A stretch of DNA of 64,000 nucleotides from Luteococcus sp038433155 (GTDB taxonomy: Bacteria > Actinomycetota > Actinomycetes > Propionibacteriales > Propionibacteriaceae), in NCBI RefSeq assembly GCF_038433155.1, contig NZ_JBCDMW010000036.1:3751-67750 (forward strand), read 5' to 3'. The translations under genes were made by a program, and so were the position numbers. Of this stretch, positions 8,562 through 17,876 are shown in pieces. Position 1 is the first letter of the stretch, and each line of letters begins with the position of its first letter. The notes below the pieces were generated by a model, which was not told the DNA's origin, ran no database searches, and saw only the letters and a program-made list of their open reading frames with translations.

Positions 8562-9946
8562 CCCGTCGAGACCTGCTGCGCTGCGCCGGTCTGGCCACGG
8601 TGGGCGGTGCGCTGGCCGGCTGCTCGCCAGAACCGTCGCCGACGCCCGGCCCCTCCCCCAGCGCCAGCCCGGAGCCCAGCGCCAGCGCCGCCAGCCGCAG
8701 CCCCCAAGGGGTGCCCAGCGGTGCCGACGTCGAATTCTGGGCCGACGACAGCCGCTACCCCACCGCCTGGGCGGACGAGCTGGCCCGGCTGGCCGCCCAG
8801 CAGCCCACCCCCCTGCGGGTGCAGACCAATGCCACCAGCGAGCTGGCTGCCACCCTGCGCGGCCGGTTCACGCGGGAGGCCCCCGCCCTGGTGCTCAACG
8901 GCGGCTCCGACGAGTTGGGGGTGGGGGAGCTCTCGGACGACCTGAGCGACCTGGGGGCGGTGGCCGCGGCTCCCGCCAGCGGCGACGGCACGGCTGCCCT
9001 GCAGACCCGGCTGCGTCCGGGCACCCTGGCCGCCGGCACCACCGCCGGCAAGATCCGGGCCATCCCCTATGTCTACACGGTGCACGGGCTGTGGTACTCC
9101 GCAGCACTCTTCCGCGAACAGGACTGGCAGCCGCCCACCAGCTGGCCGTCGGTGATGGCGCTGGGCAAGCAGGCCAAGGCCGAGGACAAGTACCTCTTCT
9201 GCTGGGGCCGCGACGGCGCCACCGCCTACCTGCGGATGGCGCTGGCCATGGCCACCAAGCAGGGGGGCCTGGGCGTGCTGCGCGCCCTCGACTCGCTGGA
9301 GGCCAAGGCCTGGAGCCAGCCGGAGGTGCAGCAGGCCCTGACCGCCGTGCACGACGCCGTGCGGGCCGGCTACGTGAAACCCGGCGGTTCCCAGCGGTCC
9401 TGGCGCAGTGCGATGGCGGCCTGGGCCAGTGACCGCACCGCGCTGCTGGTGCCGTGCGGCTCCTGGATGCCCGCGCAGCTCGCGCCCGGCGCTGGCTTCG
9501 AGCTCAGCCTGGTCCCCGATCCGACGCTGGGCAGTCAGGCCAAACTCCCCGCCACGGCCCTGCACGCCGGGCCGGAGGAAGACCTGCTGGTGCCGCGTGC
9601 GGCAAAGAACCCGGAAGCCGGCCAGGCCCTGCTCCGGGTGGCGCTGGGACGCGCCGCGGCCACCGCCTTCGCCGAGGCCAACCACGTGATCCCCACCCGC
9701 ACCGACGCCCTCCCGGCCCGCCCGGAACGGGTGCTGGCCCGCCAACTGGAGCTGGTCAAGGCCGCCGGCGAGCACGTGTTCAGTTGGCGCTTCATCCGGC
9801 AGCACGGCACCAACCATGACCACCAGGCCCTGTGGAACACCTTCCTGGAGGGTGACCTGGACGTGGCGACGCTGACCCGGGAGTCCCAGCGGATCTCCGA
9901 CCTGGTGGCCGCCGATCCGACCCAGGCCCGCTATCCGGTCTCCTGA
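8555..9946 (+). CDS. ABC-transporter-type solute-binding lipoprotein (orphan)
   Basis: 463 residues. The N-terminus MVTRRDLLRCAGLATVGGAL ends in a lipobox (LAGC, lipidated Cys23) and has a twin-arginine-like TRRDLL start, so it is exported and lipid-anchored. A Pro/Ser-rich linker (residues 25-50) leads into a fold like family 1 extracellular sugar-binding proteins (IPYVYTVHGLWYSAALFREQ is a typical hinge segment). No permease or ATPase gene is adjacent, so it either works with distant permeases or has another role. ATG 8555 overlaps the end of the XRE gene. Confidence 0.8.
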   Translation: MVTRRDLLRCAGLATVGGALAGCSPEPSPTPGPSPSASPEPSASAASRSPQGVPSGADVEFWADDSRYPTAWADELARLAAQQPTPLRVQTNATSELAATLRGRFTREAPALVLNGGSDELGVGELSDDLSDLGAVAAAPASGDGTAALQTRLRPGTLAAGTTAGKIRAIPYVYTVHGLWYSAALFREQDWQPPTSWPSVMALGKQAKAEDKYLFCWGRDGATAYLRMALAMATKQGGLGVLRALDSLEAKAWSQPEVQQALTAVHDAVRAGYVKPGGSQRSWRSAMAAWASDRTALLVPCGSWMPAQLAPGAGFELSLVPDPTLGSQAKLPATALHAGPEEDLLVPRAAKNPEAGQALLRVALGRAAATAFAEANHVIPTRTDALPARPERVLARQLELVKAAGEHVFSWRFIRQHGTNHDHQALWNTFLEGDLDVATLTRESQRISDLVAADPTQARYPVS

Positions 9947-10002
9947 GCCCGTCGGGCCGCGAGAAGCTCCCGCCCGAACGACGCATTCGCCTACGGACTA
10001 GG

Positions 10003-10008
10003 TAGAAT
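10003..10008 (+). promoter_or_regulatory. Likely -10 element for the universal stress protein gene
   Basis: TAGAAT lies 56 bases upstream of the ATG at 10064 in a short AT-richer patch (CTAGGTAGAATGG). It matches the actinobacterial TANNNT -10 consensus. No clear -35 element accompanies it. Confidence 0.4.
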
Positions 10009-10063
10009 GGCAGGTGAGGGCGAGGCCCCGAGCACGCCCCACCGACGCAAAGGAGCGTGCGCC

Positions 10064-10990
10064 ATGAGCGCTGTTGACTACACCGGCCAGATCGTGGTGG
10101 GGGTCGACGGGTCCGGCCAGTCGGCCGTCGCCACCGAATGGGCAGCCCAACGCGCCGAGCAACTGGGGCTGGGCCTGACCATGGTGCTGGCCACCCCGCC
10201 GCTGCAGATTCCCACCTCCCGCGGCCGGATGATGCGGCAGAGCGCCAACCACTTCGGTGAGCGGATCATCACCGCCGCGCGGGAACGGCTGGACGTCGCC
10301 GCCAGCGAGGCCAGCGCCGCCCATCCGGAACTGCAGATCACTGCCCAGCTGCTGGAGGATTCGGAGCCGGCCCTGGCGATGGTGCAGGCCAGCAGCACCG
10401 CCGCGCTGACGGTGGTCGGCACCCGTGGGCTGGGAGCGATCAAGGCGATGGCGCTGGGCTCGGTCTCCCGCCACCTGATCACCCACGGGCACGGGCCCAT
10501 CGTCGTGGTCCCGGAGACCGGCACGGCCCGGGACGAGCGAGCCGTCGGGACGGTGGCGGTCGGCGTCGACGACGCCAGCCACTCCACCGCCACCCTGCAT
10601 GCCGCCATCGAGGAGGCCGAGCGGCTGGGCGGGCGGCTGTTGGCGATCCACTCCTGGGAGTACAGCCCCAGCGTGGTGGAGGGCATGCCCGCCATGGACA
10701 CCGAACTGTTCGAGACGGTGCAGCACACCTACGAGGAGGATCTGGCCGCCCTGGTTCGGGAGCAGGTGGGCGATCACCCGTCCTTCGACGTGGAGGTCCG
10801 GGTCACCCTGGGCAATGCCGGGGAGGTGCTGGTCAATGCCTCGCACGAGGCGGAGCTGTTGGTGGTTGGCTCCCGCGGCCGCAGCGGGCTGGGCGGGCTC
10901 CTGCTCGGCTCGACGGCAGCCCACGTGGCCCGGGCGTCGATCTGCCCGGTGCTGGTGATCCCGGCGCAGAAGCTGCTGGCCCACCAGTAG
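10064..10990 (+). CDS. Tandem-domain universal stress protein
   Basis: 308 residues made of two UspA domains (about 5-150 and 158-300). Each has the nucleotide-binding Gly-rich motif near its end: VVGTRGLGAIKAMALGSVSR in the first and VVGSRGRSGLGGLLLGSTAA in the second, both fitting G-x2-G-x9-G(S/T), so both halves probably bind ATP. The family is cytoplasmic and induced by starvation, hypoxia or other stress; the exact function is unknown. ATG 10064 has AAAGGAG ahead of it, which rules out the upstream in-frame ATG at 10007. Confidence 0.93.
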   Translation: MSAVDYTGQIVVGVDGSGQSAVATEWAAQRAEQLGLGLTMVLATPPLQIPTSRGRMMRQSANHFGERIITAARERLDVAASEASAAHPELQITAQLLEDSEPALAMVQASSTAALTVVGTRGLGAIKAMALGSVSRHLITHGHGPIVVVPETGTARDERAVGTVAVGVDDASHSTATLHAAIEEAERLGGRLLAIHSWEYSPSVVEGMPAMDTELFETVQHTYEEDLAALVREQVGDHPSFDVEVRVTLGNAGEVLVNASHEAELLVVGSRGRSGLGGLLLGSTAAHVARASICPVLVIPAQKLLAHQ

Positions 10991-11046
10991 GCGGTCGGCT
11001 GGCGGAATGTGAGCCTGCCGAAGGAGGCCTGACGGGCTCGGCCGCC

Positions 11047-11114
11047 GTGATGGAAGGAAGCCTCGACCGGCTCCGTCGCCGTGATGGAAGGAAGCCTCGA
11101 CCGGCTCGGCCGCC
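11047..11114. repeat. Two tandem 34-base repeats
   Basis: Two adjacent copies (11047-11080 and 11081-11114), each beginning GTGATGGAAGGAAGCCTCGA, differ at only a few positions near the end. A partial copy precedes them. The motif CCTCGACCGGCTC is related to the dispersed CCTCGACAGGCTC repeat. A facing segment at about 11130-11160 (GGCGGCCGAACCGGCCGAGG) can pair with the first part, so the block may act as a stem-loop terminator between the convergent Usp and HerA-like genes. Confidence 0.7.
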
Positions 11115-11179
11115 GTGGCCGTGTCATGTCGACACACCGGCGGCCGAACCGGCCGAGGCCTCCTCGTGCGGGCCGTGCC

Positions 11180-12754
11180 TCAGCGGCGCCCGGTCTTGAA
11201 CAGACCTCGGACGATCTCCCGCCCCGCCGAGCGGGCGAACTGCTTGAACACGCTGGAGCCGACCACCTGCTCCACGATGCCCTTCTCCTCCCGGGCCCGG
11301 CCGCGCGGGGCGGCGGCGCGCTCGGCAGCGGCCTGCGCCTTGTCCAGCTTGGCCTGCTCCTTGGCCGCGGCCTCCGCGGCGGCGGCGTCCGCGGCGGCCG
11401 TGATCTTGGCGGACAGGATCTCGGTGGCCGATTCCCGGTTGACCGCGGTGCCGTACTTGGCCTGCAGCGGGCTGGCCGCCACCGCGGCCGCCAACTCCGC
11501 CTCCGGGGTGGGCGCCATCAGGGTCTGCGGCGCGCGCATCCGGGTCCAGGCCACCGGCGTCGGGGCGCCGTCGGGGTCCATCACGGTGACGATCGCCTCG
11601 CCGATCCCCAGCTGCTGCAGGGTCTCGGCCAGGTCATAGTGGCTCTTGGGGAAGGTGGCGACGGTCTGCTTCAGCGCCTTGGCGTCATTGGGGGTGTGGG
11701 CACGCAGCTGGTGCTGCACCCGGGAGCCCAGCTGGGCCAGCACCTCCTCGGGCACGTCCTTGGGGGTCTGGGTGACGAAGAAGACACCGACCCCCTTGGA
11801 CCGGATCAACCGCACGGTCTGGGCAATCGCATCCAGGAAGGCGTCGCTGGCGCCGTCGAACAGCAGGTGCGCCTCGTCGAAGAAGAAGACCAGCTTGGGC
11901 TTGTCCACGTCGCCCACCTCGGGCAGGTCGTGGAAGAGGTCCGCCAGCAGCCACATCAGGAAGGTGCTGAACAGGGCCGGGCGGTCGACGAGGTTGGGCA
12001 GCTCCAGCAGCGAGATGATCCCGCGGCCGTCCGGCGCGGTGCGCAGCAGGTCATTGGAGTCGAACTCCGGCTCCCCGAAGAAGGCGTCGGCGCCCTGGCT
12101 GGACAGCGTGACGATCTCGCGCAGGATGACGCCGACCGTGGCCGCGGACAGGCCGCCGATCCCCTTCAGCTCCGCCTTGCCCTCGTCGCTGGTCAGCCAG
12201 GTGAGCAGGGTCTGCAGGTCCTCCAGGTCCAGCAGGCCGAGGCCCTTGGTGTCGGCGTAGTGGAAGACCAGCCCCAGCGAACTCTCCTGGGTGTCGTTCA
12301 GACCCAGCACCTTGCTCAGCAGCACAGGGCCGAAACTGTTCACGGTGGCGCGCAGCGGCACGCCGTGCCCCTGCCCACCCAGGGCGTAGAACTCGACGGG
12401 ATTTGCCACCCCCTGCCAGTCCTGCCCGATCGCCTGGGTGCGCTGCAGCAGCTTGTCCGAGCTCTGACCGGCGCTGGCCAGACCCGACAGGTCACCCTTG
12501 ATGTCCGCGGCGAAGACGGGGACGCCGGCATTGCTGATCTGCTCGGCCATCAGCTGCAGGGTCTTGGTCTTGCCGGTACCCGTCGCGCCGGCCACCAGGC
12601 CGTGCCGGTTCAGCATCCCTAGCGGGATCCGGATCTTGGCCTCGGGGACCGGCTGGCCGCCGTCGGCCAGCACGCCCAGCTCGATGGCCGGCTCGTCGAA
12701 GGTGTAGCCCTGGGTGATGGTCTCGACGGGCGTCGTTGCTGCTGCATCAGTCAT
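11180..12754 (-). CDS. HerA-like ATPase (DUF853 family)
   Basis: 524 residues. Walker A GATGTGKT at 56-63 and Walker B KLVFFFDEAHLLF (about 255-267), with FVTQTPKDVPEEVLAQLGSR following, match the helicase HerA C-terminal-like / DUF853 group (E. coli YjgR relatives), P-loop ATPases of the FtsK-HerA superfamily of unknown role. A C-terminal Ala/Glu/Lys-rich helix (about 445-500) looks like a coiled coil. ATG 12754 is preferred to upstream in-frame starts because it gives the family N-terminus. The gene is alone, divergent from the small conserved protein at 12864. Confidence 0.85.
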   Translation of the reverse strand: MTDAAATTPVETITQGYTFDEPAIELGVLADGGQPVPEAKIRIPLGMLNRHGLVAGATGTGKTKTLQLMAEQISNAGVPVFAADIKGDLSGLASAGQSSDKLLQRTQAIGQDWQGVANPVEFYALGGQGHGVPLRATVNSFGPVLLSKVLGLNDTQESSLGLVFHYADTKGLGLLDLEDLQTLLTWLTSDEGKAELKGIGGLSAATVGVILREIVTLSSQGADAFFGEPEFDSNDLLRTAPDGRGIISLLELPNLVDRPALFSTFLMWLLADLFHDLPEVGDVDKPKLVFFFDEAHLLFDGASDAFLDAIAQTVRLIRSKGVGVFFVTQTPKDVPEEVLAQLGSRVQHQLRAHTPNDAKALKQTVATFPKSHYDLAETLQQLGIGEAIVTVMDPDGAPTPVAWTRMRAPQTLMAPTPEAELAAAVAASPLQAKYGTAVNRESATEILSAKITAAADAAAAEAAAKEQAKLDKAQAAAERAAAPRGRAREEKGIVEQVVGSSVFKQFARSAGREIVRGLFKTGRR

Positions 12755-12863
12755 GGTCCAAGCGTGGCACAAGCCACCGACAAATCCCGCGCAACCCCAG
12801 CCCTGGCGCCCCCAATGGCGTGGTCGCCCGCCCGCCAAAGCCCCGGGCGGATAAGCTCGAAGC

Positions 12864-13157
12864 GTGATCTTCAAGCGAGTTGGCGAGTCCCGTCCCTATC
12901 CGGACCATGGCTATGTGCAGAAGCAGTGGGCTGCCATCGCCCCCCACCAGGTGCGCCTGGATGAGTTAGTCACCACCAAGCGCACGCTGGACCTGGAAGC
13001 CCTGCTGGAGGAGGATTCCACCTTCTACGGGGACCTGTTTGCCCACGTCGTGAGCTACCGCGGGGAGCTCTACCTGGAGGACGGGCTGCACCGTGCCCTG
13101 CGCGCCGCGCTGCAGCAGCGTCAGACCATGCACGCCCGAGTGCTGGAACTCGAGTAA
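12864..13157 (+). CDS. Small conserved actinobacterial protein (VapB-annotated family)
   Basis: 97 residues starting at GTG with IFKRVGESRPYPDHG. Homologues with the signature YLEDGLHRALRAAL are widespread in actinobacteria and are often labelled VapB-family antitoxins, but no toxin gene is adjacent and the name is poorly supported. The (L/V)EDGLHR stretch recalls the DGxHR turn of ParB-like domains. It lies 43 bases upstream of the LytR_C gene and probably shares its transcript. Confidence 0.7.
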   Translation: MIFKRVGESRPYPDHGYVQKQWAAIAPHQVRLDELVTTKRTLDLEALLEEDSTFYGDLFAHVVSYRGELYLEDGLHRALRAALQQRQTMHARVLELE

Positions 13158-13200
13158 CATTCACCTGTAATTCCCCGCAGCTTCGACGACAGGAGAGACA

Positions 13201-13713
13201 GTGCAGCGGTATGTGCGCCTGTTCGGCACGCCCATCACCCTGCTGGTGCTGCTCGGCATCCTGGTCTTCGGGGCGCGCTGGGGTTGGAAGAATGTCATTG
13301 CCCCCGCGCCGCCGGCACCGCTGATCCCGTGCACCGAGCAGAACGTCGGCAAGGCGCTCACGGCCCAGCACGTCAGCGTCAAGGTCTTCAATGGCGGCAG
13401 CCGCTCCGGGCTGGCCAGTACCGTCGGCACCCAGCTCAAGGGCGTCGGCTTCAAGGTGGTCAAGACCGGCAACACCGACGTCGAGGTGAGCGCCCCCCAG
13501 ATCATTGGTGCGGCCGTGGACAATCCCGAGGTCAAGCTGGTGGCCGGCTTCTTCCCGGGCGCCCAGATCAAGGCCGACGGGCGGGCCGACCACACCGTCG
13601 AGGTGCTGGTGGGCAACCAGAAGACCAACTTCAACCCCAAGGCCCCGGCGTCGATCGCCGTCACCACGCCGACGGTCTGCCTCCCGGCCCCGATCGCCAC
13701 CCCCACCCCGTAA
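13201..13713 (+). CDS. Membrane-anchored LytR_C domain protein
   Basis: 170 residues. A single hydrophobic helix (about 10-24, TPITLLVLLGILVFG) anchors the protein in the membrane; residues 58-155 form a LytR_C domain (VSVKVFNGGSRSGLASTVGT, then a VGFKVVKTGN stretch), the C-terminal module found after LytR-CpsA-Psr phosphotransferases and as a stand-alone wall-associated protein in actinobacteria. The catalytic LCP domain is absent. It starts at GTG 13201 after AGGAGAGA. Confidence 0.85.
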   Translation: MQRYVRLFGTPITLLVLLGILVFGARWGWKNVIAPAPPAPLIPCTEQNVGKALTAQHVSVKVFNGGSRSGLASTVGTQLKGVGFKVVKTGNTDVEVSAPQIIGAAVDNPEVKLVAGFFPGAQIKADGRADHTVEVLVGNQKTNFNPKAPASIAVTTPTVCLPAPIATPTP

Positions 13714-13738
13714 CGCGGATCCACTGCACGGTCCCCAA

Positions 13739-13890
13739 TCCCGTCGAGGGGGTCCCGAGCCTGTCGAGGAGTCCCAACCACGGCCCCCGAGACTGTCGAA
13801 GGGATCCGCCCCAAGCCTGCCGAGGGGCCCCAGCCACGGCCCCCGAGCCCGTCCAGCGACCCAACCACGGCCCCGAGCCTGTCGAGGGGC
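13739..13890. repeat. Array of dispersed-repeat copies
   Basis: Four to five diverged copies of the repeat core, mostly in the reverse orientation (such as GAGCCTGTCGAGG), lie in about 150 bases with CCACGGCCCC between them. Spacing is irregular (roughly 30-45 bases) and there are no conserved spacers, so this is not a CRISPR. It lies between the convergent LytR_C and antiporter genes, in the 340-base gap 13714-14053; the remainder of the gap holds no supported gene. Confidence 0.75.
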
Positions 13891-14053
13891 GGTGCGCACT
13901 CCCCGATCCCAGCCGCATTGGTCATCCGTCCCGTCATCCCGATAGAGCGCTGAGCGGGGTCCAGTGCCTCTGAGGCACCGGGGTGCGGCCAGCACTCTTC
14001 CGGGAAAACTGGCCAAGCGTCCAGATTGGGCGGGGGCGTATGGCCCCGTCGGA

Positions 14054-15550
14054 TCACACCCGGATGTCGTGCCAACGGGCCAGGCGGCCACCGCGGCCAA
14101 TCTCGGTCAGCCGTCGCTCCACCTCACGCCGGTGCTTCTCGGGCGTGACAATCAGCAGCTCGTCGCCGAAGTAGAGCCGGGTGTCGCCGTGCGGGGCAAA
14201 GGAACGCGGACCGCGGATGATCAGCGAGACCACCGCATTGCGCGGCAGCCGCAATTCCCGGATCTGCACCCCGGACAGCATCGAGCCCTCGGGAATCCTG
14301 ATCTGCAACAGGTCCGCCGCGATCTTGTCCAGCGGGGCCGCCTCGATGTCCACGTCGTGGGCGGCATTCGGATCGGCCAGGCCCAGCTTGCGTCCGGCCC
14401 AGGGCAGGGTGGGCCCCTGCAGGCTGGTGAAGACGATCACGAAGACCAGCACGATGTCGAAGAGCAGGTCCGCATCGGGCACCCGGGCCGACATCGGCAC
14501 CGTGGCCAGGATGATCGGCACCGCTCCGCGCAGGCCGGCCCAGGAGACGAACAGCTGTTCCCGCAGGGGGATCCGGAACCAGCTCAGCGAGCTGAAGACC
14601 GACACCGGGCGCACCACGACGGTGAGGAAGAGGCCGGCCATGACCCCGGCCCACACCGCGTGCAGGCTGATCCGGCCGGGGTTGGCCAGCAGACCGAGCA
14701 TCACGAACAGCCCGATCTGGGCGATCCAGCCGACCCCCTCCGCGAAGGAACGAGTGGCATGCCGGTGCGGCAATTTTCCGTTGCCCAGCACGACGGCACA
14801 CACATAGACCGCGGCGAAGCCGGAGACATGCAGCGCCACCCCGGTGCCGTAGGTGGCCACCGCCCAGGCCATCGCCGCCAGCGGGTAGAGACCCGACGAC
14901 GGCAGGGCGATCCGGCGCAGCACCGCGACGCCCAGCAGCCCCAGCAGAACCCCCAGCAGCACACCGCCGGCCAGTTCCCCGACCACCAGGGCCAGCAGAC
15001 CCGCCGCGCCGCCGGGCGGTGACTTCCCCAGCGCCAGCTCCGAGGCCGCGGCCACCAGGAGCACCGTCGGGGCGTCGTTGAGCCCGGATTCGGCCTCCAG
15101 CACCGCCCGAACCCGGCTGGGCAGGGGAACCCCGCGCAGCACCGCGAAGACCGCGGCCGAATCGGTGGGTGCGGTGACCGCCCCCAGCAGCAGCGCGACG
15201 GCCCAGGGCAGGGCCAGCACAAAGTGGCCGAACAGCGTCATCAGGCCGATGCTCACCCCGATCCCCAGGGTGGCCAGCAGGCCGGCGGCGCCGATGGCGG
15301 GGCGGATGTTGGCCCATTTGGTGGTGAAGCCGCCCTCGGCCAGGATGAGCACCAGGGCGGCGAAGCCCAGGCCATGAGCCAGGTCCGCGTCGTTGAAGGC
15401 AAAGCCCAGCCCGCTGTTGCCCATCGCCATCCCCAAAAAGAGGAAGAGCAGCAGGGCGGGCAGGCCCAGCCGGGAACCCAGCCGGGCGGCGAAGATGGCC
15501 ACCAGGGAGACGACCGCGCCAATCAGCAGGGCGAGGTCGATCGTCGGCAT
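14054..15550 (-). CDS. K+/H+ antiporter, CPA1 type with RCK_C domain
   Basis: 498 residues. Residues 1-390 contain about 12-13 membrane helices of a cation:proton antiporter; AVTAPTDSAAVFAVLRG and LEAESGLNDAPTVLLV are the signature helices with the ion-binding Asp residues. Residues 415-490 form a cytoplasmic TrkA-C/RCK_C domain (ISEGSML-type GVQIRELRLPRNAVVSLIIR), which in NhaP2/CvrA-like proteins senses a ligand and gates transport. It probably exports K+ or Na+ for pH and osmotic balance. ATG 15550 gives a short periplasmic N-terminus of family type. Confidence 0.88.
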   Translation of the reverse strand: MPTIDLALLIGAVVSLVAIFAARLGSRLGLPALLLFLFLGMAMGNSGLGFAFNDADLAHGLGFAALVLILAEGGFTTKWANIRPAIGAAGLLATLGIGVSIGLMTLFGHFVLALPWAVALLLGAVTAPTDSAAVFAVLRGVPLPSRVRAVLEAESGLNDAPTVLLVAAASELALGKSPPGGAAGLLALVVGELAGGVLLGVLLGLLGVAVLRRIALPSSGLYPLAAMAWAVATYGTGVALHVSGFAAVYVCAVVLGNGKLPHRHATRSFAEGVGWIAQIGLFVMLGLLANPGRISLHAVWAGVMAGLFLTVVVRPVSVFSSLSWFRIPLREQLFVSWAGLRGAVPIILATVPMSARVPDADLLFDIVLVFVIVFTSLQGPTLPWAGRKLGLADPNAAHDVDIEAAPLDKIAADLLQIRIPEGSMLSGVQIRELRLPRNAVVSLIIRGPRSFAPHGDTRLYFGDELLIVTPEKHRREVERRLTEIGRGGRLARWHDIRV

Positions 15551-15802
15551 GGCGTCATTCTTCCAGACCCGGGCAAGCCGCTGGCCATGCTGGACATTCG
15601 CTGGCCGTTGGCCGCGAATTCATCACAAACTTCTGTCCGGCACCGATCGTCGGCCATACTGGGAGGCGTTGCCCGTTTCCAGCGGAAGCGGGGCCAGGCG
15701 TCACGGCAGACGGGGACTGCGCACGAGCTTGGGAAGCCGTGTCCCCCGACGGCCGACCTTGCACCTGCCTGACAGTCAACATTCTCGGGGGAGAGGAAGA
15801 AC

Positions 15803-17461
15803 ATGGTGGACGCCGGAGGTCCGGTCGAGAGACCGGCCGCACGACGCGCACTGCCGGATCCGGACGCGCTGGACCTGCCGTCGGAGGCGGCAACGGGCAC
15901 CAGCACCGTCGGCGTGCTGCCGCGACGCGCGGACGGTGATCCCGACGACGGCGTGCTGACCGACCCCACTGCCGCCACCTCCGACGACGTCGCCCAGAAC
16001 CTGGGCAGCAAGGTGGCCCAGGGCGCCAAGTGGAGCATGCTGGGCAACATCATCACCCGCGCCGGCTCGCTGGTGGTGGGCATCGTGGTGGCCAACCTGA
16101 TCGGCTCCGCCGGGGTGGGTGTCTTCGCCGTCGCCATGACCGTGGGGCAGATGCTGCTCACCTTCATCGACATGGGCCTGGGCACCGATCTGGTCCGGGG
16201 CAGCGACGAGGAGATGGAGCGCAAGGCGCCCACCGTCGCCACCCTGGGGATGATCCTGTGCAGCATGGGCGCGCTGGTGCTGGTGGTGGGCGGCGAACTG
16301 ATCGCCCGGGCACTGGGCACCCCCGATGCCACCCGTCTACTGCAGGTCTACTCGCTGATGGTTTTCATCGGTGGGTTGGCAATCGTGCCGCAGGCCCTGC
16401 TGGTCCGACGGCTGGACCAGCGCCACCTGGCCTTCGCCCTGATCTCCAACTTCGTGGTCAGCAATGCCATCATCCTGTCCCTGCTGCTGGCCAGCGACGT
16501 CGGCGTGCTGGCCCTGCCGATTGGTGCCGTGGCCGGGATGGCGGTGGAGGTCTTCCTGTTCTACGTCTTCTCCGGACGCGGCCTGCGCTTCGGCTGGGAC
16601 CGCGAGGTGCTCCGCCCGGCCCTGGGCTTCGGTCTGCCGGTGGCCGGCTCCAACCTGCTGCAGGTGATGCTGAGCAATGTGGACAAGCTGGTGGTGGCGC
16701 CCGTTCTGGGTCCCGTCCGGCTGGGTCATTACACGATGGCCTCGAATGTCGCCAACTGGCCGGTCTCGGTCTTCGGCCTGGTGGTGCGCTCGGTGGCGCT
16801 GCCCGCCTTCGCCCACACCAAGCCCGCTGCCCGGGAGCCGATCCTCACCCTGGGTTCGCAGCTGACCTGGTTGATCGCTTTCCCCGTCGGGCTGATGCTG
16901 GCGCTGTTCTCCCACGACGTGATCCTCTTCTTCTACAACCCGGACTTCGCCAGGTCGATTCCGCTGCTGGCCCTGCTGGGTCTGTACGGCGCGCTCCGGG
17001 TGATGTTCGACACCTGGACCGGCTACCTGTACGCTCGCGGAAACTCCCGCGCCGTGCTGCACGCCAGCATCGGCTGGGTGGTGGTGCTGTTCGCGTCGAC
17101 GTGGATTGCCGCCCGCACCTGGGGCACCGAGGGGGCCGCGATGGCCCAGATCTTCACCGTCGTCGCCGTGGCCCTGCCCATCTTCCTGTGGTCCGTGCAC
17201 AAGGCCGGTGGCAGCGTGCGGGACATCTTCAAGAGCCTGCTGCCCGCCACCCTGGCGTCGATCCCGGCCGCGGTGGTCAGCGTCGCACTCTCCCGCTGGG
17301 TGGACACCTTCACCCTGACCGGAAACCTGCGGATCGACTCGATGATCGGCCTGGCCGTCGGCGGCCTGAGCTTCCTGGCGATCTACCTGCCCCTGGTCTA
17401 CAAGCGGGTCCGCGCCAGCATCGCGGCGATGCGTACCCCCGCCCCGGCCGAGGAGTCCTGA
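15803..17461 (+). CDS. Polysaccharide flippase (Wzx/MATE-like)
   Basis: 552 residues. After a hydrophilic, charged N-terminal tail (about 75 residues, unusual in length) come about 12-14 membrane helices, beginning AQGAKWSMLGNIITRAGSLV. The pattern and the segment SNVDKLVVAPVLGPVRLGHY match polysaccharide/oligosaccharide flippases (Polysacc_synt family), which move lipid-linked glycans across the membrane. No glycosyltransferase genes are adjacent, so the glycan is unknown. The start has GGAAGA ahead of ATG 15803; a strong terminator follows the gene. Confidence 0.85.
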   Translation: MVDAGGPVERPAARRALPDPDALDLPSEAATGTSTVGVLPRRADGDPDDGVLTDPTAATSDDVAQNLGSKVAQGAKWSMLGNIITRAGSLVVGIVVANLIGSAGVGVFAVAMTVGQMLLTFIDMGLGTDLVRGSDEEMERKAPTVATLGMILCSMGALVLVVGGELIARALGTPDATRLLQVYSLMVFIGGLAIVPQALLVRRLDQRHLAFALISNFVVSNAIILSLLLASDVGVLALPIGAVAGMAVEVFLFYVFSGRGLRFGWDREVLRPALGFGLPVAGSNLLQVMLSNVDKLVVAPVLGPVRLGHYTMASNVANWPVSVFGLVVRSVALPAFAHTKPAAREPILTLGSQLTWLIAFPVGLMLALFSHDVILFFYNPDFARSIPLLALLGLYGALRVMFDTWTGYLYARGNSRAVLHASIGWVVVLFASTWIAARTWGTEGAAMAQIFTVVAVALPIFLWSVHKAGGSVRDIFKSLLPATLASIPAAVVSVALSRWVDTFTLTGNLRIDSMIGLAVGGLSFLAIYLPLVYKRVRASIAAMRTPAPAEES

Positions 17462-17497
17462 GCGGGTTGGCGGCAGGCAGACCGCGCAGGCAACGCA

Positions 17498-17528
17498 AGA
17501 AGGGCCCCGGGATTCCCGGGGCCCTTCT
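17498..17528 (+). terminator. Terminator after the flippase gene
   Basis: A perfect 14-bp stem (AGAAGGGCCCCGGG / CCCGGGGCCCTTCT) with loop ATT, followed by GTTCTGG. It lies 36 bases after the flippase stop and just before the 3' end of the convergent tRNA-Ser gene, so it can stop transcripts from both sides. Confidence 0.88.
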
Positions 17529-17532
17529 GTTC

Positions 17533-17620
17533 TGGCGGTGACGGAGGGATTTGAACCCTCGGTGGCTTGCACCACACTCGCTTTCGAGGCGAGCTCTTTC
17601 GGCCGCTCAGACACGTCACC
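17533..17620 (-). tRNA. tRNA-Ser (anticodon CGA)
   Basis: On the minus strand an 88-base cloverleaf can be drawn. The acceptor stem is GGTGACG/CGTCACC, the anticodon arm is CTCGC-CTCGAAA-GCGAG with anticodon CGA (reads UCG), a long variable arm typical of serine tRNAs follows, and the T-arm is GAGGG-TTCAAAT-CCCTC. The discriminator G and the CCA end are encoded in the DNA. It lies alone between the flippase gene and tadA. Confidence 0.96.
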
Positions 17621-17876
17621 GCCGAAAAGTTTGCCACAGTTCACCGCTCGTTCGCCAATCGAATGGGTGTGGGTACCGGCCCGGGCCCGACCTCCCACCG
17701 CGGCCAACCATCCTTCCCTCGCCCGGGGCCAGTCCCATCCACGGCCGCGGCGGGGAGGCCGGCTCCCCAAACCGGGAGAGTCAACGCTGTGGGTGCGCGC
17801 TCACCGCACCGCGGGGGCGGGCCCCGCCCGCGCGTCGGAACAGGCTGGGCGGAGCGGCCTCAACGACTTCGGGTAT

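Noticed and set aside
12864..13157. Type II toxin-antitoxin module
   Set aside because: Homologues are sometimes called VapB, but there is no toxin gene next to it; the neighbour is a LytR_C membrane protein.
13739..13890. Possible CRISPR array
   Set aside because: The repeats are short, diverged and unevenly spaced, with no unique spacers of constant length and no cas genes.
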